A stretch of DNA of 64,000 nt, from contig JBITNC010000001.1 in NCBI GenBank assembly GCA_050084985.1, positions 180,668,001-180,732,000 on the forward strand, given 5' to 3'. The DNA is from Nageia nagi. Its lineage: Eukaryota > Pinophyta. A program made the position numbers and the translations under genes. Each line of letters begins with the position of its first letter. Position 1 is the first letter of the stretch. Positions 44,134 to 57,147 of this stretch are shown here, piece after piece. Below the pieces are notes generated by a model. That model searched no databases. It saw nothing but the letters and a program-made list of their open reading frames with translations, and was not told the DNA's origin.

Positions 44134-46796
44134 TTTGTTTTGAGTAGGCATTTAAAGAAGTTTATGGGCAAGTTAAAACGTAAATTTCAACTGCTCACTA
44201 GTAGAGAGAATATTTAATTCGGGAATCTATGGAAAAGGAGGAGAACAGAATATAATCTTTAAAAGTCATTCTACTTGCATACCCAAGCCTACACTGCAGT
44301 TTCAGTGAATGTAGTGTATTAAGAATTGTTCTATGTCTTTGAAAGGATTGAAAGTTCTATTGAATTCAATAAGCTTATGTACATAATGAATTTTAGAGTT
44401 CCAACCTAGAGTCCGTTTTTGGCACATAATTTTCTCCATGCTTTCTAATGTTTGAGTTTCTGACCAATTTTGTAACTAGAAATTAATATCCAGAATTTTG
44501 AACAATACAAGCCAGATATTTTGCAGGCATAATCACATATTCAATTAAAGATAAGGTAGGGTTCTCTTCATTCGTGACTAGAACAAACCTGATCTGGCCT
44601 GATCTTGAACTTTTCAGTTCCAATAGAAAATGATACAGATGGCATGCTTGGTAATTGATTACAGTCAACAACTGATACTCCAGAAGGGATTGGCAATTGC
44701 TCACAGAGCTGAATATTACAAAGTGAGGAATCTTATAATTTTAAATAAAAATGCTACTGACTAATTAGCTGTATCTATCTCAAGTCAAAATTTGACTAGG
44801 GACTAAGGAACCCTTTAAATAACATTCTTTTTTTATATAACTAAGGATTTGCTCTGTTCTCAAAACTGAAAAATCTGTTCGCAAGGATTGTACCACTAGC
44901 AACAGCCAAAAACACAATGCCAGCTTACGCCAAGAGAGAGCTAAGATTTCAAGGGAATATATTCTTGCAAAGAATATTATGAAAAATTTCTAACAAATGA
45001 GAGAAGAACATAGAAACCAAACAAACTGACCTAACATCCTTAGTAACATCAAAAAAGCATAATCCAATCTTTGAGCACACCTCCCTAGGAATTATCTTCA
45101 AAATATAGCATTTAGAATATACCAGTTACAATTTGCTTCAATAAATCTTTTGCAAAGTTTTTTTGAAGGTACATGTTTTCATGTGTCATATTGACAAGCA
45201 TGACTCACATGCATGTTAAATAAGCAACAAACCTTTCTCATCAATAGCTCTAATATTATATCTTCATATTGCGATACCACTGTTTTACATTAATCACTTA
45301 CAACACCTGATGCTCCAATAGCATGGTTTATTTGTGTTATAATTTCCTGTCTCAGAAATAAAATCCACAAAATAAAAACTCTTCAAACAGCATGTGTGCA
45401 ATTTATAAAGAGTAGAATAAAGAAGAATTCAAACTGTGTCATGAATTTTTCAAAAATATCAAAGATAGCAAATTCACATCTGTTATACCAGTTAGTTGGT
45501 TCAATCTACTAGACTAACAACTAGTTTATTTACAGCGGGTTAATATTTTGTTTTATCCGATTTAGATCAATGATTCCATTATCTGAAATCAACTCCACCT
45601 GTTGAATTTTAATAGCTCAGGAAATTGCCATTTAACATGAGTCTGACATGATTATCTTCAACAATTATGTTTTCCATGTTATTCTTTTGATATAGCTTTA
45701 CCAAATGTTGATAAATATTTTGATGATTAAACATAGAAACATTTAGCTTTTCTTCCGAAAAAATCTCATAATTCTTTTTCTATCACAGTTCACATATAGA
45801 AAAGAATTAGCAAATATTAGTAGCTTTCATCTAATACACATTCAACTTCACATCCATAGATGCGTCTCATAATCATAACCAATGGATAGAAATCACTGTG
45901 ACATACATTTTTAAAGCCAGTGTTACGGCCCCCAAAATATATATCTGTCATCAACGCTGATAAGTTCAAAATGTGAATATAAAACATTTTGCTTTGATAA
46001 TCACTCTTTAAGTTTGAACATCTCCGTCGACATGTTCCAAGAGTTATATTTAATATTTTAGTAATTTTGCATATTTCACACAATATTCTAGCACTAACTA
46101 AGCAAAAAAAGTGAGATTTTCTTTTAACAACTATGGAAGGTAAAACCCAAAATAACACAAAAAGCTGGTTTATATTTGCCTGTGAGAGTCTTCAAATTTT
46201 TTCTATTTCCCTTTATGCCCTTGGCCAACTTGTACTAGAGAGAGAAATATGCATCATAGCCTTCAATAATAGTGGATTACGTCTGTATATTATTAACTTA
46301 GGCAAGAAGTGGCTCTTCAAGACTATGTTTTACAACCTCTTTTCCCAAGAGCTCTGAAATTATTGTTATTTATGATCAGAATGTAATAGCAAGTTTTGCT
46401 ATAGTATATATACAGAATGTAACCTTTGTAGCCATTGTGCTCAGTAGTATATATAATCTAAATCCCTCTTCTCATCAGCTTTGGCCATTCAATTCATGGA
46501 TGGAATCAGGAAACATCAGAAAAGTTTCCATTACTGCAATTTTTCTGCTGCTGCGATCCTTGGATGGATTCATCTATCATAATGTACATTGTATATAAAT
46601 TCTACCGACTTTCTGCATATATTGTGTAGAAGGCATGTCTTTCTGCATAGTTTCAATCTGTCTTTAATGCATTTTTATTAGATGTTGTAGGATTGAAGAC
46701 TAGAATAAGAAGGAAGTGTTGACAAAAATCATTATTTGCTGGTTGTGCTATACAATTTGTATTGGGATTTAGAGCTGCTTTGATTTTGTTTTCCAG
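44134..46796. other. Intergenic stretch without a recognised gene
   Basis: AT-rich, with no recognised coding domain or element end on either strand. Confidence 0.5.
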
Positions 46797-47277
46797 GTGG
46801 AGAGATCCAAACGTCCTAGAATAAATAGCGATTCCACAGATCGGCAAGAGAACTTCCACCGTGCATACAATTCAAGAAGCAGTAAGCCTCCGAGTGTGAG
46901 ATCGAAGGAGGACGCCATCAAGGAGTTTGTACACTTGAGAGCAAGAAGGGGTAAGGCTACCCTCAGCCATAGCCTAGCAGAAAAGGTAAAATAATTCTCT
47001 CATGTAAGCTAGCTATGGCCATTTTCAGGGCAATACAAGGACTAATACTAACGTTGTGGACAATAGGTTAGAAGGGAGAAAATCAAAGACTGCATGGAAA
47101 GGTTGCAGCTAGGCCTGTGTTGTTATTTCTACTGGTTAAATAACATAGAAATAAAATGCTTCCTTCATTCAATCATTATCATAATATGCTTTTATAATAT
47201 CATTACAGGTTACAAGAATGACATGAATTCTGGATGAGATTATCAACTATATCCAGTCCATGCAGAACCAAGTACAA
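46797..47277 (+). pseudogene. bHLH transcription factor relic (three exons)
   Basis: Exon-like segment 46797-46985, after a TTGTTTTCCAG acceptor, encodes KPPSVRSKEDAIKEFVHLRA followed by RRGKATLSHSLAEK and a GT donor. Segment 47067 onward, after CAATAG, encodes VRREKIKDCMERLQ. Segment 47209-47277, after ATTACAG, encodes ILDEIINYIQSMQNQVQ and ends at a GTAAGG donor. Together they follow the basic region, helix 1 and helix 2 of plant subgroup XII bHLH factors, which bind E-box DNA as dimers. The loop part after LQ is degraded, a TGA precedes ILDEI, and the N-terminal and C-terminal exons are absent. This is a dead fragment with preserved splice sites, so it came from genomic DNA, not from a processed transcript. 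Confidence 0.82.
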
Positions 47278-47801
47278 GTAAGGTTCTAAAGACTTACTGA
47301 ACCATTTAGGTATGTTTTGTGTGTGGGCATGGAACATTTACTGAAACGAGGTATGCATCCTATATATTTAGAAGCCCCTTCCTAGGGACTGCCCCCTATC
47401 AGCTGCATTTTCTAAACCCAAAGAGAGCAAAAACAAGTTTATCTACAGTAAAAGCAAAATTGCCAAAGAGTAGTATTTACACTGAATAGAAATGTTTATA
47501 CCTTCCCTCCAGTGCTAAAACTAGACTTGATTTCATTCTAGGCCACACTCAACACTTTCCCCAAAAGCTAGTATACTTTACACCCATGAAGTGATATTAC
47601 TTTGTTCAAGATCACATAACATTGAACTAAATCACTAAATTAGTGTAGTCAATCCTTTGTATACTTGACAATATGATAGGATCATTCCTCAACCCTAATC
47701 CCAGATTTAAGATCTTGGTCTCCTCTGATGGGATTTAACAAAACAGTGAAACAAAAATACTGGCCCCATGAATTTCATGCATACTCTCTCTCAGCTTCCT
47801 C

Positions 47802-48190
47802 CTATTCTTTCCCATGCAAAGCCACCTCAATAGTGGGTTCAACATCTTTAGGCTTCAGACCATTCCAGCACTCCTTATACTTTTTCATATCACCAAAAGC
47901 AGCATCCCTGATCAACCTAATATCCACTGATCCTGAAACCATACGATACTGCATCCTTTGCATCTCATACAACATGGCAAAACCCACCAAATAAGCCCCC
48001 CCATTCTTCACTCCCAAAACACCCTTTTCCACCCAGAAGAGCATTTCCTTGACCCTCGTGTTTCCCATATCGCCTAGAAATCCCATTCCAGCAGCAAGAT
48101 CAGTTGGACCCATCTATATACAATCCACACCCTCCACACTGGCAATCTCATCAATCTTAACTGCCCCCTTTGGTTCCTTTTCCCCCTTGA
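47802..48190 (-). pseudogene. HpcH/HpaI aldolase family, C-terminal relic
   Basis: Reading on the minus strand from about 48185: AVKIDEIASVEGVDCI, a stop, MGPTDLAAGMGFLGD, VKEMLFWVEKGVLG, GGAYLVGFAM and YRMVSGSVDIRLIRDAAF, ending at a stop at 47802. This order matches the C-terminal third of the plant HpcH/HpaI (2-oxo acid aldolase / citrate lyase-like) proteins, in which the VDCVQMGPxDLSASMG segment follows the catalytic barrel strands. The N-terminal two thirds are not found upstream. The in-frame stop and truncation make it a pseudogene fragment. Confidence 0.72.
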
Positions 48191-48323
48191 GGTATGGATC
48201 CTATATATGCACAATATTGAAGAATACAATGTAGAACAGTGACTCTGGACTGACTGCTTATTCTTTGGAGTGTTATGTGTCAAATAGGCTGCAACATGTA
48301 ATTGGACTTTTTCATGGCTGTAT

Positions 48324-48856
48324 CATGGCACATAACTCTTGTGGCTATATTTACCTATTGTTTAGCTACATATAGAGGCCTAGGAATAACACTAACTTTA
48401 AATGATTATGAACCTTGATTCTATACAGACAAATTTGTGCATTACCTACCTAGGAATATCAGTGAACCGTATCCCTCTTTTGCTTTCATCCCCTTTGTAT
48501 CAATCATCAGGGCAAACTCCTATCCAAATCTGATTTAATCAAGCATGATGTCCCAATCAATCTTATGATAAGCCTCATCAGGCATAATTCATGGCACATA
48601 ACTCTTGCGGCTATATTTACCTGTAGTTTAGCTACATATAGAGGCCTAGGAATGACACTAACTTTAAATGATTATGAAACTTGATCCTATACTGACAAAT
48701 TTGTGCATTACCCACCTAGGAATTTCAGTGAACTTGATCCCGCTTTTGCTATCATCCCCTTTGTATTGATCATCAGGGCAAACTCTTATCCAAATCTGAT
48801 TTAATCAGGCATGATGTCCCAATCAATCTTATGATAAGCCTCATCAGGCATAATTC
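48324..48856. repeat. 266-bp tandem duplication
   Basis: Copies 48324-48589 and 48590-48856 both begin CATGGCACATAACTCTTG and end GGCATAATTC, with about 95% identity by eye. No coding content is recognised. Confidence 0.9.
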
Positions 48857-51348
48857 AAGAGCAAGGTTTTTTCTTCCAACCCAATTGATGGCATTTCAAG
48901 CAAACTAAGGCTTTCAAGGATTTATCTTCCTTTGACAGAATAGTGTTCTCTTCTCTCACAAGTTTGGGCACCATACCTCCAAGCCTTTACCGTTATGATG
49001 GCATGCACCATGAATCCTCCATTTGATAAAGTTACTCATAATAGACATCTGTCACATTCATCCTTTTGTATCCTTCATGACCTATTCAATGAAATTTGCA
49101 TTAGATAACTCAACTAGAAACTTAGGAGAATAGTTTTTGCACACATTCTAAGCAGGTCTAAATGATGTGCTATATGTACTTGGACTGATAACTGTGTTTG
49201 TAGTCGATTCATATGTGGAGATCAAGATGATTGTGAAGCACTATATCTTGATCCTATGTGCAGGATAGATATATTTCAATTTTAATGTACCTCTTAAATG
49301 AATGATTAAAATGGACTTCATCTAGGATTTACATATTCTTGTGGCATGCAAAGAAGTCCATATGTGGAGACCTGCATATCTCTCCAAAATCTACCTGTAT
49401 TTTTCACCAAGAATGAGACATGAAATTAAATGTGTGAACATGTTGCGCACATCCTTTGTTGAGTTGTTATTCAAACTTTGAACTCTCTGATTTTTAGTGC
49501 AGGTATATGGACCTAGCCAAGAATTGTGCTTAAGGGATTTTTAACAATGGTCATGGCCGTTCAGAATCTTCCAGTATCTGGTGTGGTGTGATGAGCATGG
49601 ACCTAAGTCTTTTATCTTTTGATATGATATCATCTGGAACCTGTGATCTCTGAATAAAATTTGATATTAGGAATGATGCATTGGCCCAAGAATCCTTTAA
49701 GCATGAGAAGAAGGCCAAGTAGTCAAATTCTTTGAAGTTGTATTGAATAGTCAGAGCTTTTAGGACTTTTAACAACACACAATATCAGTTTTCCCCAAAA
49801 TCTTAGAATATCAAAGGGGTGACATAAATGCAATGTCTACCTCTCCATCTCTGAAATATTCCATAAGTCCCTTGTGCCTTGGGAAATTCCACAGTAGGTT
49901 TTTCTCAGGCGGCCAGGTTAAAAAGTTTGGATTGCAGGTGCACAAAACTAAGACTTTTTGAAGAGCTTTTCCCAAATAAAATCTGGCTTGCAATCAGCTT
50001 TTTAGTTCTGACAATCAGCTTTTTAAGATCTATAACATATTCCTCTAAACAATATAGAACAAAACTTTTTCCTAGAGGCTTATATGGTAAAAATGTCTAC
50101 CTTAGAAGCATTCACCAGTTATGTTTTTGTCATATACTTTATGTTTGTGCTAAATAATTGTTAAAATAGAATAAATATTCTGTTATAGATTATGGTGTGA
50201 TAAAATATGATCTTTATTTGTTTTGACTATATGACGTTTTGATGAGGCAATATCCTTCAAGAAAATGTTATGGATGCCATTTATCAGTTATGTGTGTGTT
50301 TATTATATGCAGCTTAATCTACCTTACTACTGAATGAATGAAAGGATATTCGCCTGCAAGAAGGAAATGTATACCTTTGGGTTCCAAGTTTTCTAGAAAT
50401 TGACATATCTAAATTTTGTAGATGTTGATTATGAGAGGGTTATTTGTTGTTAAAAGATCAATTCTTTTTGTCATTCTACTTCTGAAATTAACTCTTGTGA
50501 GTTGTTGAATCAAGATTGATTGACTTCAGCAAAGCTTCAATTGTTTACAAGTGCATTCTTATTTCATTCTTTTAGTATTATTTGTCCAATATTGACATCC
50601 ACTCTCTGATGTTTAGGTCAAGGATTAACTACTAGCTTTGTAGTCTGATAAAATAGGTCGAAATGAACTCAAATCCTTCCCTTTCCCCTCACTGTAGGAG
50701 TGGATGAATGCTTATCTATATCTATGCATAGATGCCATCAGACCTTACACATGTCATACTGATCCTCTAAATGTGCATTCAATTTCATTACAATTTACAC
50801 AATTTCATATTTCATCACAGACCATGTGTAGATTAAGAAGTCACACAGGTTAGTTGTTTTTCAAAGACTTGGATTCAATATGAAAGCCAAGTTTGGTATG
50901 TCCAAAGCCAAAAAGCAAAATGCAAGGCAATCACCATTACAAGGTTTGTCCTCTTCTTTGGATTCAGTTTGTAAAATATGGAACACAATTGTTTAGCCAT
51001 GAAATTGAATTTTGAAACATGGTCTAAGAAAATCTCATAATACTTATTAAAACGTAAAAAATACAAACATCTTTTTAGTTTCCTTGAGTAGTTTTAAATA
51101 AAGTTCACACATGCATGAGAAATTTTATGTTATGCAAGGTTATCTGCAGCAAGCACTATGGGTCATAGTAATGTATCTGATGTTATATTATACCTGCTTA
51201 GTTGCAGGAAACTTGTAAAACAGCTGCGTTTCTGTTTCGGGAACTCAAAAACTTCGATGAAACTCAGAAACTTGTAAAGCCTCACCTATAAAGGCTTATT
51301 TTGGATTTTGCATCATGTAATCATCTATGGGAGTTAATATAGTCATGG
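48857..51348. other. Intergenic stretch without a recognised gene
   Basis: Short frames occur on the minus strand at 49551-49993 but match nothing I know. No repeats of note. Confidence 0.5.
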
Positions 51349-51353
51349 TTTTC
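51349..51353 (+). repeat. Target-site duplication of element D, left copy (TTTTC)
   Basis: TTTTC, repeated at 58353-58357. Confidence 0.88.
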
Positions 51354-52370
51354 TATAATATCCCAAAAATTCCCTATCTCTTTCAGTTTAGTATTTTTAA
51401 AGAGAAAATAAATGAGTTTGGCTGTAGAAGTTAGTTTGATGTGAAGAAGACCTGAAATAACATGTTGGCCAGACTTGTAAGCATTCTTGGCAAATTCGTT
51501 GGGCAGATAAAGGACAGATTTGGCACTATGCAGACCCACAACAGATGAAACATTGGAGGTTAAGGCTTGCATATTTAGCATTAAAAAATAATAAATAGTA
51601 TCTCTAGTTGGATGTGACATTCCTATCTAGTTTTGACTTTGGAAATAAAAATAAATAACTCCTAGTGGGATGTCAGTCACCTGTGCATGTCAGTCACCTG
51701 GACAAGTGGGTAGTTACTAATTAAATATGATAGATCTTAGTGGCAAACCACTATTTAGAATTGAAATAAATGTCCATAAAGTCAACGTTGCATGTGAGAG
51801 GGGTATTTTGTCTTAAATAGATTCTATTATTATTAAGTGCTTTTAAGTTGCTTTCTTAAGGACACATCTCAGCCATTAGATCTTGGGGAGATCAATGACC
51901 AAGATGTAATTTCGTTTTTGGAGCTGAGCATAAAGAATAGGGTTTCTTTTGGAGTTGGTTTTTTGGAAGAAAACTTTGGAGAGCTTGCATGCTCTTGGGC
52001 CTTAGTATTCTGCTAGGATTTTTCAGAGGATTCCCATTAGATCTGATCTAATGGAGGCTTGAGGAGAGGATCTGAGAGCTAATACCCATCAATAGTGTTT
52101 TGCATGTTTCATGTTCCTGTCTGCAACAACAGATCTGAAAGGAAGGCTGGTTCGTTGGAGGCTGATCTGAAGTCTTTTGGTCAAATCTGTGCTCAACCTC
52201 CTCTTCTTGTCCACAACATTCAATTTGAATTGCAGATTATGGTCAGTTGTTCTTAGTTGATGTAACCTGCACTTTCATGTTCATTAAAAACAAAGAAAAC
52301 AATACAAAAATTTAGTTTGGTTCCTGTTATACTTTGGAGTATTTGTGTTTTCTATGTTTTGTCTATTTCA
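51354..52370 (+). repeat. 5' LTR of element D
   Basis: 1017 bp, TATAATATCCC...CTATTTCA. The first dinucleotide is TA, probably changed from TG. Confidence 0.9.
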
Positions 52371-52372
52371 AG

Positions 52373-52384
52373 TGGTATCAAAGC
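52373..52384 (+). other. Primer binding site of element D
   Basis: TGGTATCAAAGC, two bases after the LTR, one base from the initiator-tRNA-Met consensus. Confidence 0.88.
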
Positions 52385-52409
52385 TAAAATTCCTACCAAC
52401 CTGAGGGTC

Positions 52410-53960
52410 TATGGTCCACACTTACCAAACCAAAAGCAAGAGTAAATCAAGGTCAAGACAAACATTGGAGAGAGAAGAAGAGCAGATTAGGCCTGAGGAT
52501 TCTACAGAAGTTTTCTAGAGAATCCAGAATACTATGTTGCAAGTGCTGGTGAGAATGGAGAGGTCACTCCAAGATTTATGTTCTAGAGGCCAACAACAAC
52601 TAGAAAATCATACTAGACAGGGAAATGCTCCTTTAAAGCAGTAAAATAATGAGAGTGAAAGTTCAAACCAAGGAGGAGCTAGGCTCATCCCTAGACCAAC
52701 TAATCCAATAGGAGAGACATCTAGGACATTCAAAATTTGGAAACCCTCTACTCCCATGTTTGTACAGCCCCAAACTGCCAAAGATAATGCAGAAATCCCT
52801 GATACAGAATTAGCAAAGCATTGGGCAGCTTATGAGGCCATGACTCAAGGGTTTAAGACTGTTGTAAACTTTGAAAAATACTTGGAATTGAGGGGACATA
52901 AATAGGTAAGAAAAGTTCAAGGAGGAGGGGACTTACAACACAAATTGGGTAAGTTACCACTTCCATTTTTTGATGGTAGTGATAAGATTCCTGCAAGAGC
53001 TTGGTTACAAAAATTGCAAACATATTTTTCTCTCAAACCCACTAAGACAGAAAAAGAAGCTGTTCAATATGCAGTCCTTCATCTTTAAGGTGTTTCATAT
53101 CAATGGTGGCATCATGGCTTACTCACTCAAGGCCATGGAAACATTGATTCTTTTGAAGTATTTACAACGAAACTTTTGGACAGGTTTGAAAGACAAGATG
53201 AAAATAATTTTTTTAGTGAATTGGCCACTATTACGCAAAAAGGTTCAGTTGCTCGCAATGTTGAGGAGTTGCAACAAATTTCAGTTATGGTTACTGATAT
53301 ATTTGAAGATAGAATTATTCATCTTTTCTTGAAGGGTTTAAATGAACCATTAAGAGGCTTGGCAAAGGCTTACAAGCCTAAGACTCTAGATGAGGCTGTT
53401 TCAACTGCTTTTGACTTTGAAACCTCCACAAACAGCAGTAAACCAAAGTGGGGACAGCCCTCTAAATTTGGATAGCCATCAAAATTTGGGCAAACTTCCA
53501 AATTTGGGACTTCTAGACCTTCTCAAACAATTGGACAACCAATGAACAAAACCAACCAGATTTAGAATAAGGGCTTCCAACCACATAAAAACCCAAATCA
53601 ACAAAGAACCAAGCTAGATGATGCAACTAGAAAGGAGTTACAACAAAAGGGGTTTTGTTTTTCTTGCAAAAAACAATGGGGACTGAGCCACCAATGTCAA
53701 GGTAAGGGGCAAAATTATTTGGTAGAGTTTTATGTGCCAAATAAGGATGAAACGGAATCAGAGATAGAAAAATCAGAATCTGAAAGAAAGTATGAAGATG
53801 CAAATTTTGGTGAATTAGAACATCATGAGCAACCATCTTCTGAATTAGATGAAGAGAAGGGGGCCTTGGCATCTATTACTGGTGAGTCAAAATTCTTAAC
53901 TATAAAGGTGCCAAGAAAATTAAATGACCATTCTGTTCTGATTTTAATGATGGAGGAGCT
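52410..53960 (+). pseudogene. gag: gag of chromovirus D
   Basis: ATG 52410 starts a basic N-terminus (MVHTYQTKSKSKSRSR). The capsid-like core at about 52950-53440 has LPLPFFDGSDKIPARAWLQK, then VSYQWWHH, LLDRFERQDENNFF and LFLKGLNEPLRGLAKAYKP. The zinc knuckle CFSCKKQWGLSHQC is at about 53658-53700. An acidic tail follows to the protease. In-frame stops near 52516, 52642, 52904, 53086, 53473 and 53562 are mostly TAG or TAA where CAG or CAA would fit. Gag would normally assemble particles; this copy cannot. Confidence 0.88.
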
Positions 53961-56900
53961 ACTCATAATTTCATAGATGAGGGTTTTGTGGCTGAAAAGA
54001 AACCAAAAACTGAAAAGTTTTTTTGATTTCGGTGTTAAGAATGGGAATGGAAAAATTATTAGGTGTGACCAAATGGTTAAACAAGTAAAAATCTGTTTTG
54101 GTAATTATTCAGTGGTGGATGATTTTTATGTATATCCCTCATGCCATTTTAAGGGTACAATGGTTATATTCGTTGGGAGGCATTTATACCAACTACAAAA
54201 CATTGGAGATGAAATTCAGGTGCAATGGGAAAGTGGTCACTTTGAGGTGCATAAAAGACCAATCTCCACAACAAATCTCAGCCAACAAATTGGAGAAAAT
54301 ACTCAAGAAGAAGGACATTATATGGGGAGCCACATTTTACATGGTGAAAGGTATGCCTACACCACCTAAAGTTAAAGTAAAATTTCATCATGATATACAG
54401 TACATCTTAGATAGACATAGTCCAGTTTTTGGTGATCTACCTAATGGTCTTCCACCCGATAGAGGTTTTGAACATGCCATTGAATTAGAACCAAATTCTA
54501 AACCAGTTATGATTACCCCATACAGACATCATAAAGCTTACAAGGACGAGATTGAAAAAACTATTAAGGAGTTACTTGCCATGGGTCATATCAGGCCTAG
54601 TTCTAGTCCTTTTGCTTCTTTTGTTGTGCTTGTTAAGAAAAAGGATGGAACTTTGCGCATGTGCATAGATTATAGGGTCTTAAATAAGAAGACCATCAAA
54701 AATAGGTATCCAATCCCTAGAGTTGATGAATTGATAGATGAGTAACATGGGGCCACTTAAGATTTGGATACCATTAGATTAAAGTGAGGGATGAGGATGT
54801 GCATAAAACTGCCTTTAGGTGTCATTTTGGGCACTTTGAGTTTTTCGTCATGCCTTTTGGTCTTACCAATGCACCTGCTACTTTCCAATCATCCATGAAT
54901 CATATTTTTAAAGACCATCTCAAAAAATTTGTACTTGTTTTCTTTGATGACATTCTAATTTACAATAGAGATTGGGAAAGTCATTTACAACATCTAAACA
55001 TAGTTTTGATCATTTTGGAGCAGCAAAAATTCTTTGCAAAAATGTCCAAATGTAAATTTGGACTTTTAGAAATTTTGTATCTTGGATACATTATCAATGC
55101 CAATGGTGTGCATGTAGATGAGCAGAAAATTTCTGCTATAAAAAACTGGCCTACATTCACCTCTTTAACTGAAGTGAGAGGATTTTTGAAGTTATGTAGC
55201 TATTACAGAAGGTTTATCAAAGGGTTTTCTCAATTGGTAGCCCCTTTAACTAATTTGACCAAGAAAGGGGCATTTCAATGGGATGGGATAGCGAAAAACG
55301 CATTCCAGAAATTAAAATCAGTTATGATGACATGTCCTATTTTGGCTATTCCGGATTTTTCTCAGCCATTTGTAGTTGAATGTGATGCTTTAGGTGTAGG
55401 GATTGGTGCAATGTTGATGCAAAAGGGGAGGCCAGTGGAGAAAACACTTAATATTTATGAGAAGGAAATGCTTGCAGTGATGCATTGTCCAAATTCTAGC
55501 AATACTTGGTGTGCAGCAAATTCATAGTTAAGATTGATCATAACAGTCTTAAACACTTCCTAAGATAGCGTGAATTAAGTGATAGGCAGCAAAAATGGTT
55601 GACAAAATTACAAGCATATTGAGATTCAATATGTGAAAGGGAAAACTAATACAACAGCTGATACACTTTCCAAGAATTCTTCTTTTCATGCTATTACTGT
55701 TGGACAAGCAGATTGGAAGGCCAAAATTATGGTAAGACTATATTAAGGACAAATTTGCTTCAGATATAATTAATGGAGAGGTTGTGGATGAGAGATACAA
55801 AATCAGAGATAGGCTGATTTTATACAAAAACAGAATTTATTTAGTGCCAGAATCAAAAATGAAGGAGAAACTATTGGAGACTTTACACGATGCACCTTTA
55901 GCAGGCCATCTAGGATTCTACAAGACATACAGTGGTAAAAGAGAGGTTTTTTTGGAAAGGATTGAAAGAAGATATCTTGAGACATGTTAGAGAATGTGCT
56001 ATATGCCAACAAAACAAAAATGAAAACATCCATCCTGCTGGGCTACTTCAGCCTCTACCTATTCCACACCAAAAATGGGAAGGCATTTCTATGGATTTTA
56101 TCATAGGTTTGCCCAAGACTCAAGGTAAAGATAGCATCTTTGTAGTAGTTGATAGATTGACAAAGTATGCTCATTTCTTTGCCATTACAGTAACTATTAC
56201 AGAAGCACAACTTGCCGATCTATTTTTTAAGGAGGTTTTCAGGCTGCATGGTTTGCCAAAAACCATAGTGCATGATAGGAACAGCAAATTTATGAGTAAC
56301 TTTTGGTAGGAACTCTTCAAATTGTGTGGTACACAACTCACTCCTAGCACTAGCTACCACCCACAAACTGATGGGCAAACAGAAATAGTTAATAAATGGT
56401 TGAGGGATATTTAAGGAACTATGTTGCAGGACAGCAACAGTCATGGGTAAAGTGGTTGTATCTTGGAGAATTTTGCTATAATAGTTCGTATCACATGTCC
56501 ATAAAAATGTCACCTTTCATGGCATTGTATGGATATGAGTCTCCTAAGTTTTCTGATTTACTTTTAGAGGATAGTAGAGTGCCCATAGCTGCTAATTTTG
56601 TACAGCATTAAGACATCTTAAAAGCATTAAAAGAGAACTTACTGCAAGCCCAAAATCAGCAGAAAAAGTATTCTGATCAGAATATGATAGAATGTAGTTT
56701 TAATGTGGGTGACATGGTTTACTTGAAATTACAACCCTACTGGCAAACAACATTGAAAAAGAGTGGTGCAAAAAAGTTGTAACCAAATTTTTATGGACCT
56801 TACAGGTGAGGAGAGTTGGTGAAGTTGCATATGAATTGGAATTGCCTCCAAGAAGTAGAATCCACAATGTATTCCATGTGTCTTGCTTGAAAAAAGCTTT

Positions 56901-57147
56901 GAAATAGCATATTACACCTTCACGAACCTTGCCTTCTATTGATGAAGAAGGTAAGTTAGAGTTAATTCCTGAGAGGTTTTTGACTATGAGCGAGAAGAGA
57001 TTGAGAAATAAGGTTCTTTCTGAATATTTGGTGAAATGGAAAGATTTGCCAGAAGATGACGCTACTTGGGAGGGACCAGAAATTTTGAAGCACCCAGCTT
57101 TGATGAATTACTTGGGGTCAAGCAATTTCGGAGGGGCGGACTTGTAA
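53935..57147 (+). pseudogene. pol: pol of chromovirus D (protease, RT, RNase H, integrase, chromodomain)
   Basis: Protease has DGGATHNFIDEG near 53955, in a frame shifted from gag. Reverse transcriptase (about 54460-55200) has [16 protein letters not shown], a degraded middle with two stops near 54743, FVMPFGLTNAPATFQ and FFDDIL near 54945. RNase H starts PFVVECDALGVGIGAML and has a deletion near 55440. Integrase has HHCC pieces (HLGFYK, CAICQQNK) across a frameshift near 55940, then MDFIIGLPKT, VHDRNSKF and DGQTEIVNK for the acidic triad. The C-terminus EYLVKWKDLPEDDATWEG (about 57025-57080) is a chromodomain, thought to steer integration to marked chromatin. The stop codon lies five bases inside the 3' LTR. 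Confidence 0.9.
57131..57142 (+). other. Polypurine tract of element D, with CTTG/CAAG hairpin
   Basis: GGAGGGGCGGAC lies directly before the 3' LTR. CTTG-GGGT-CAAG at 57111-57122 can form a short stem just upstream, still within the pol frame. Confidence 0.7.

Noticed and set aside
49551-49993. Minus-strand frames as gene fragments
   Set aside because: Short, no family recognised, and no splice or domain support.
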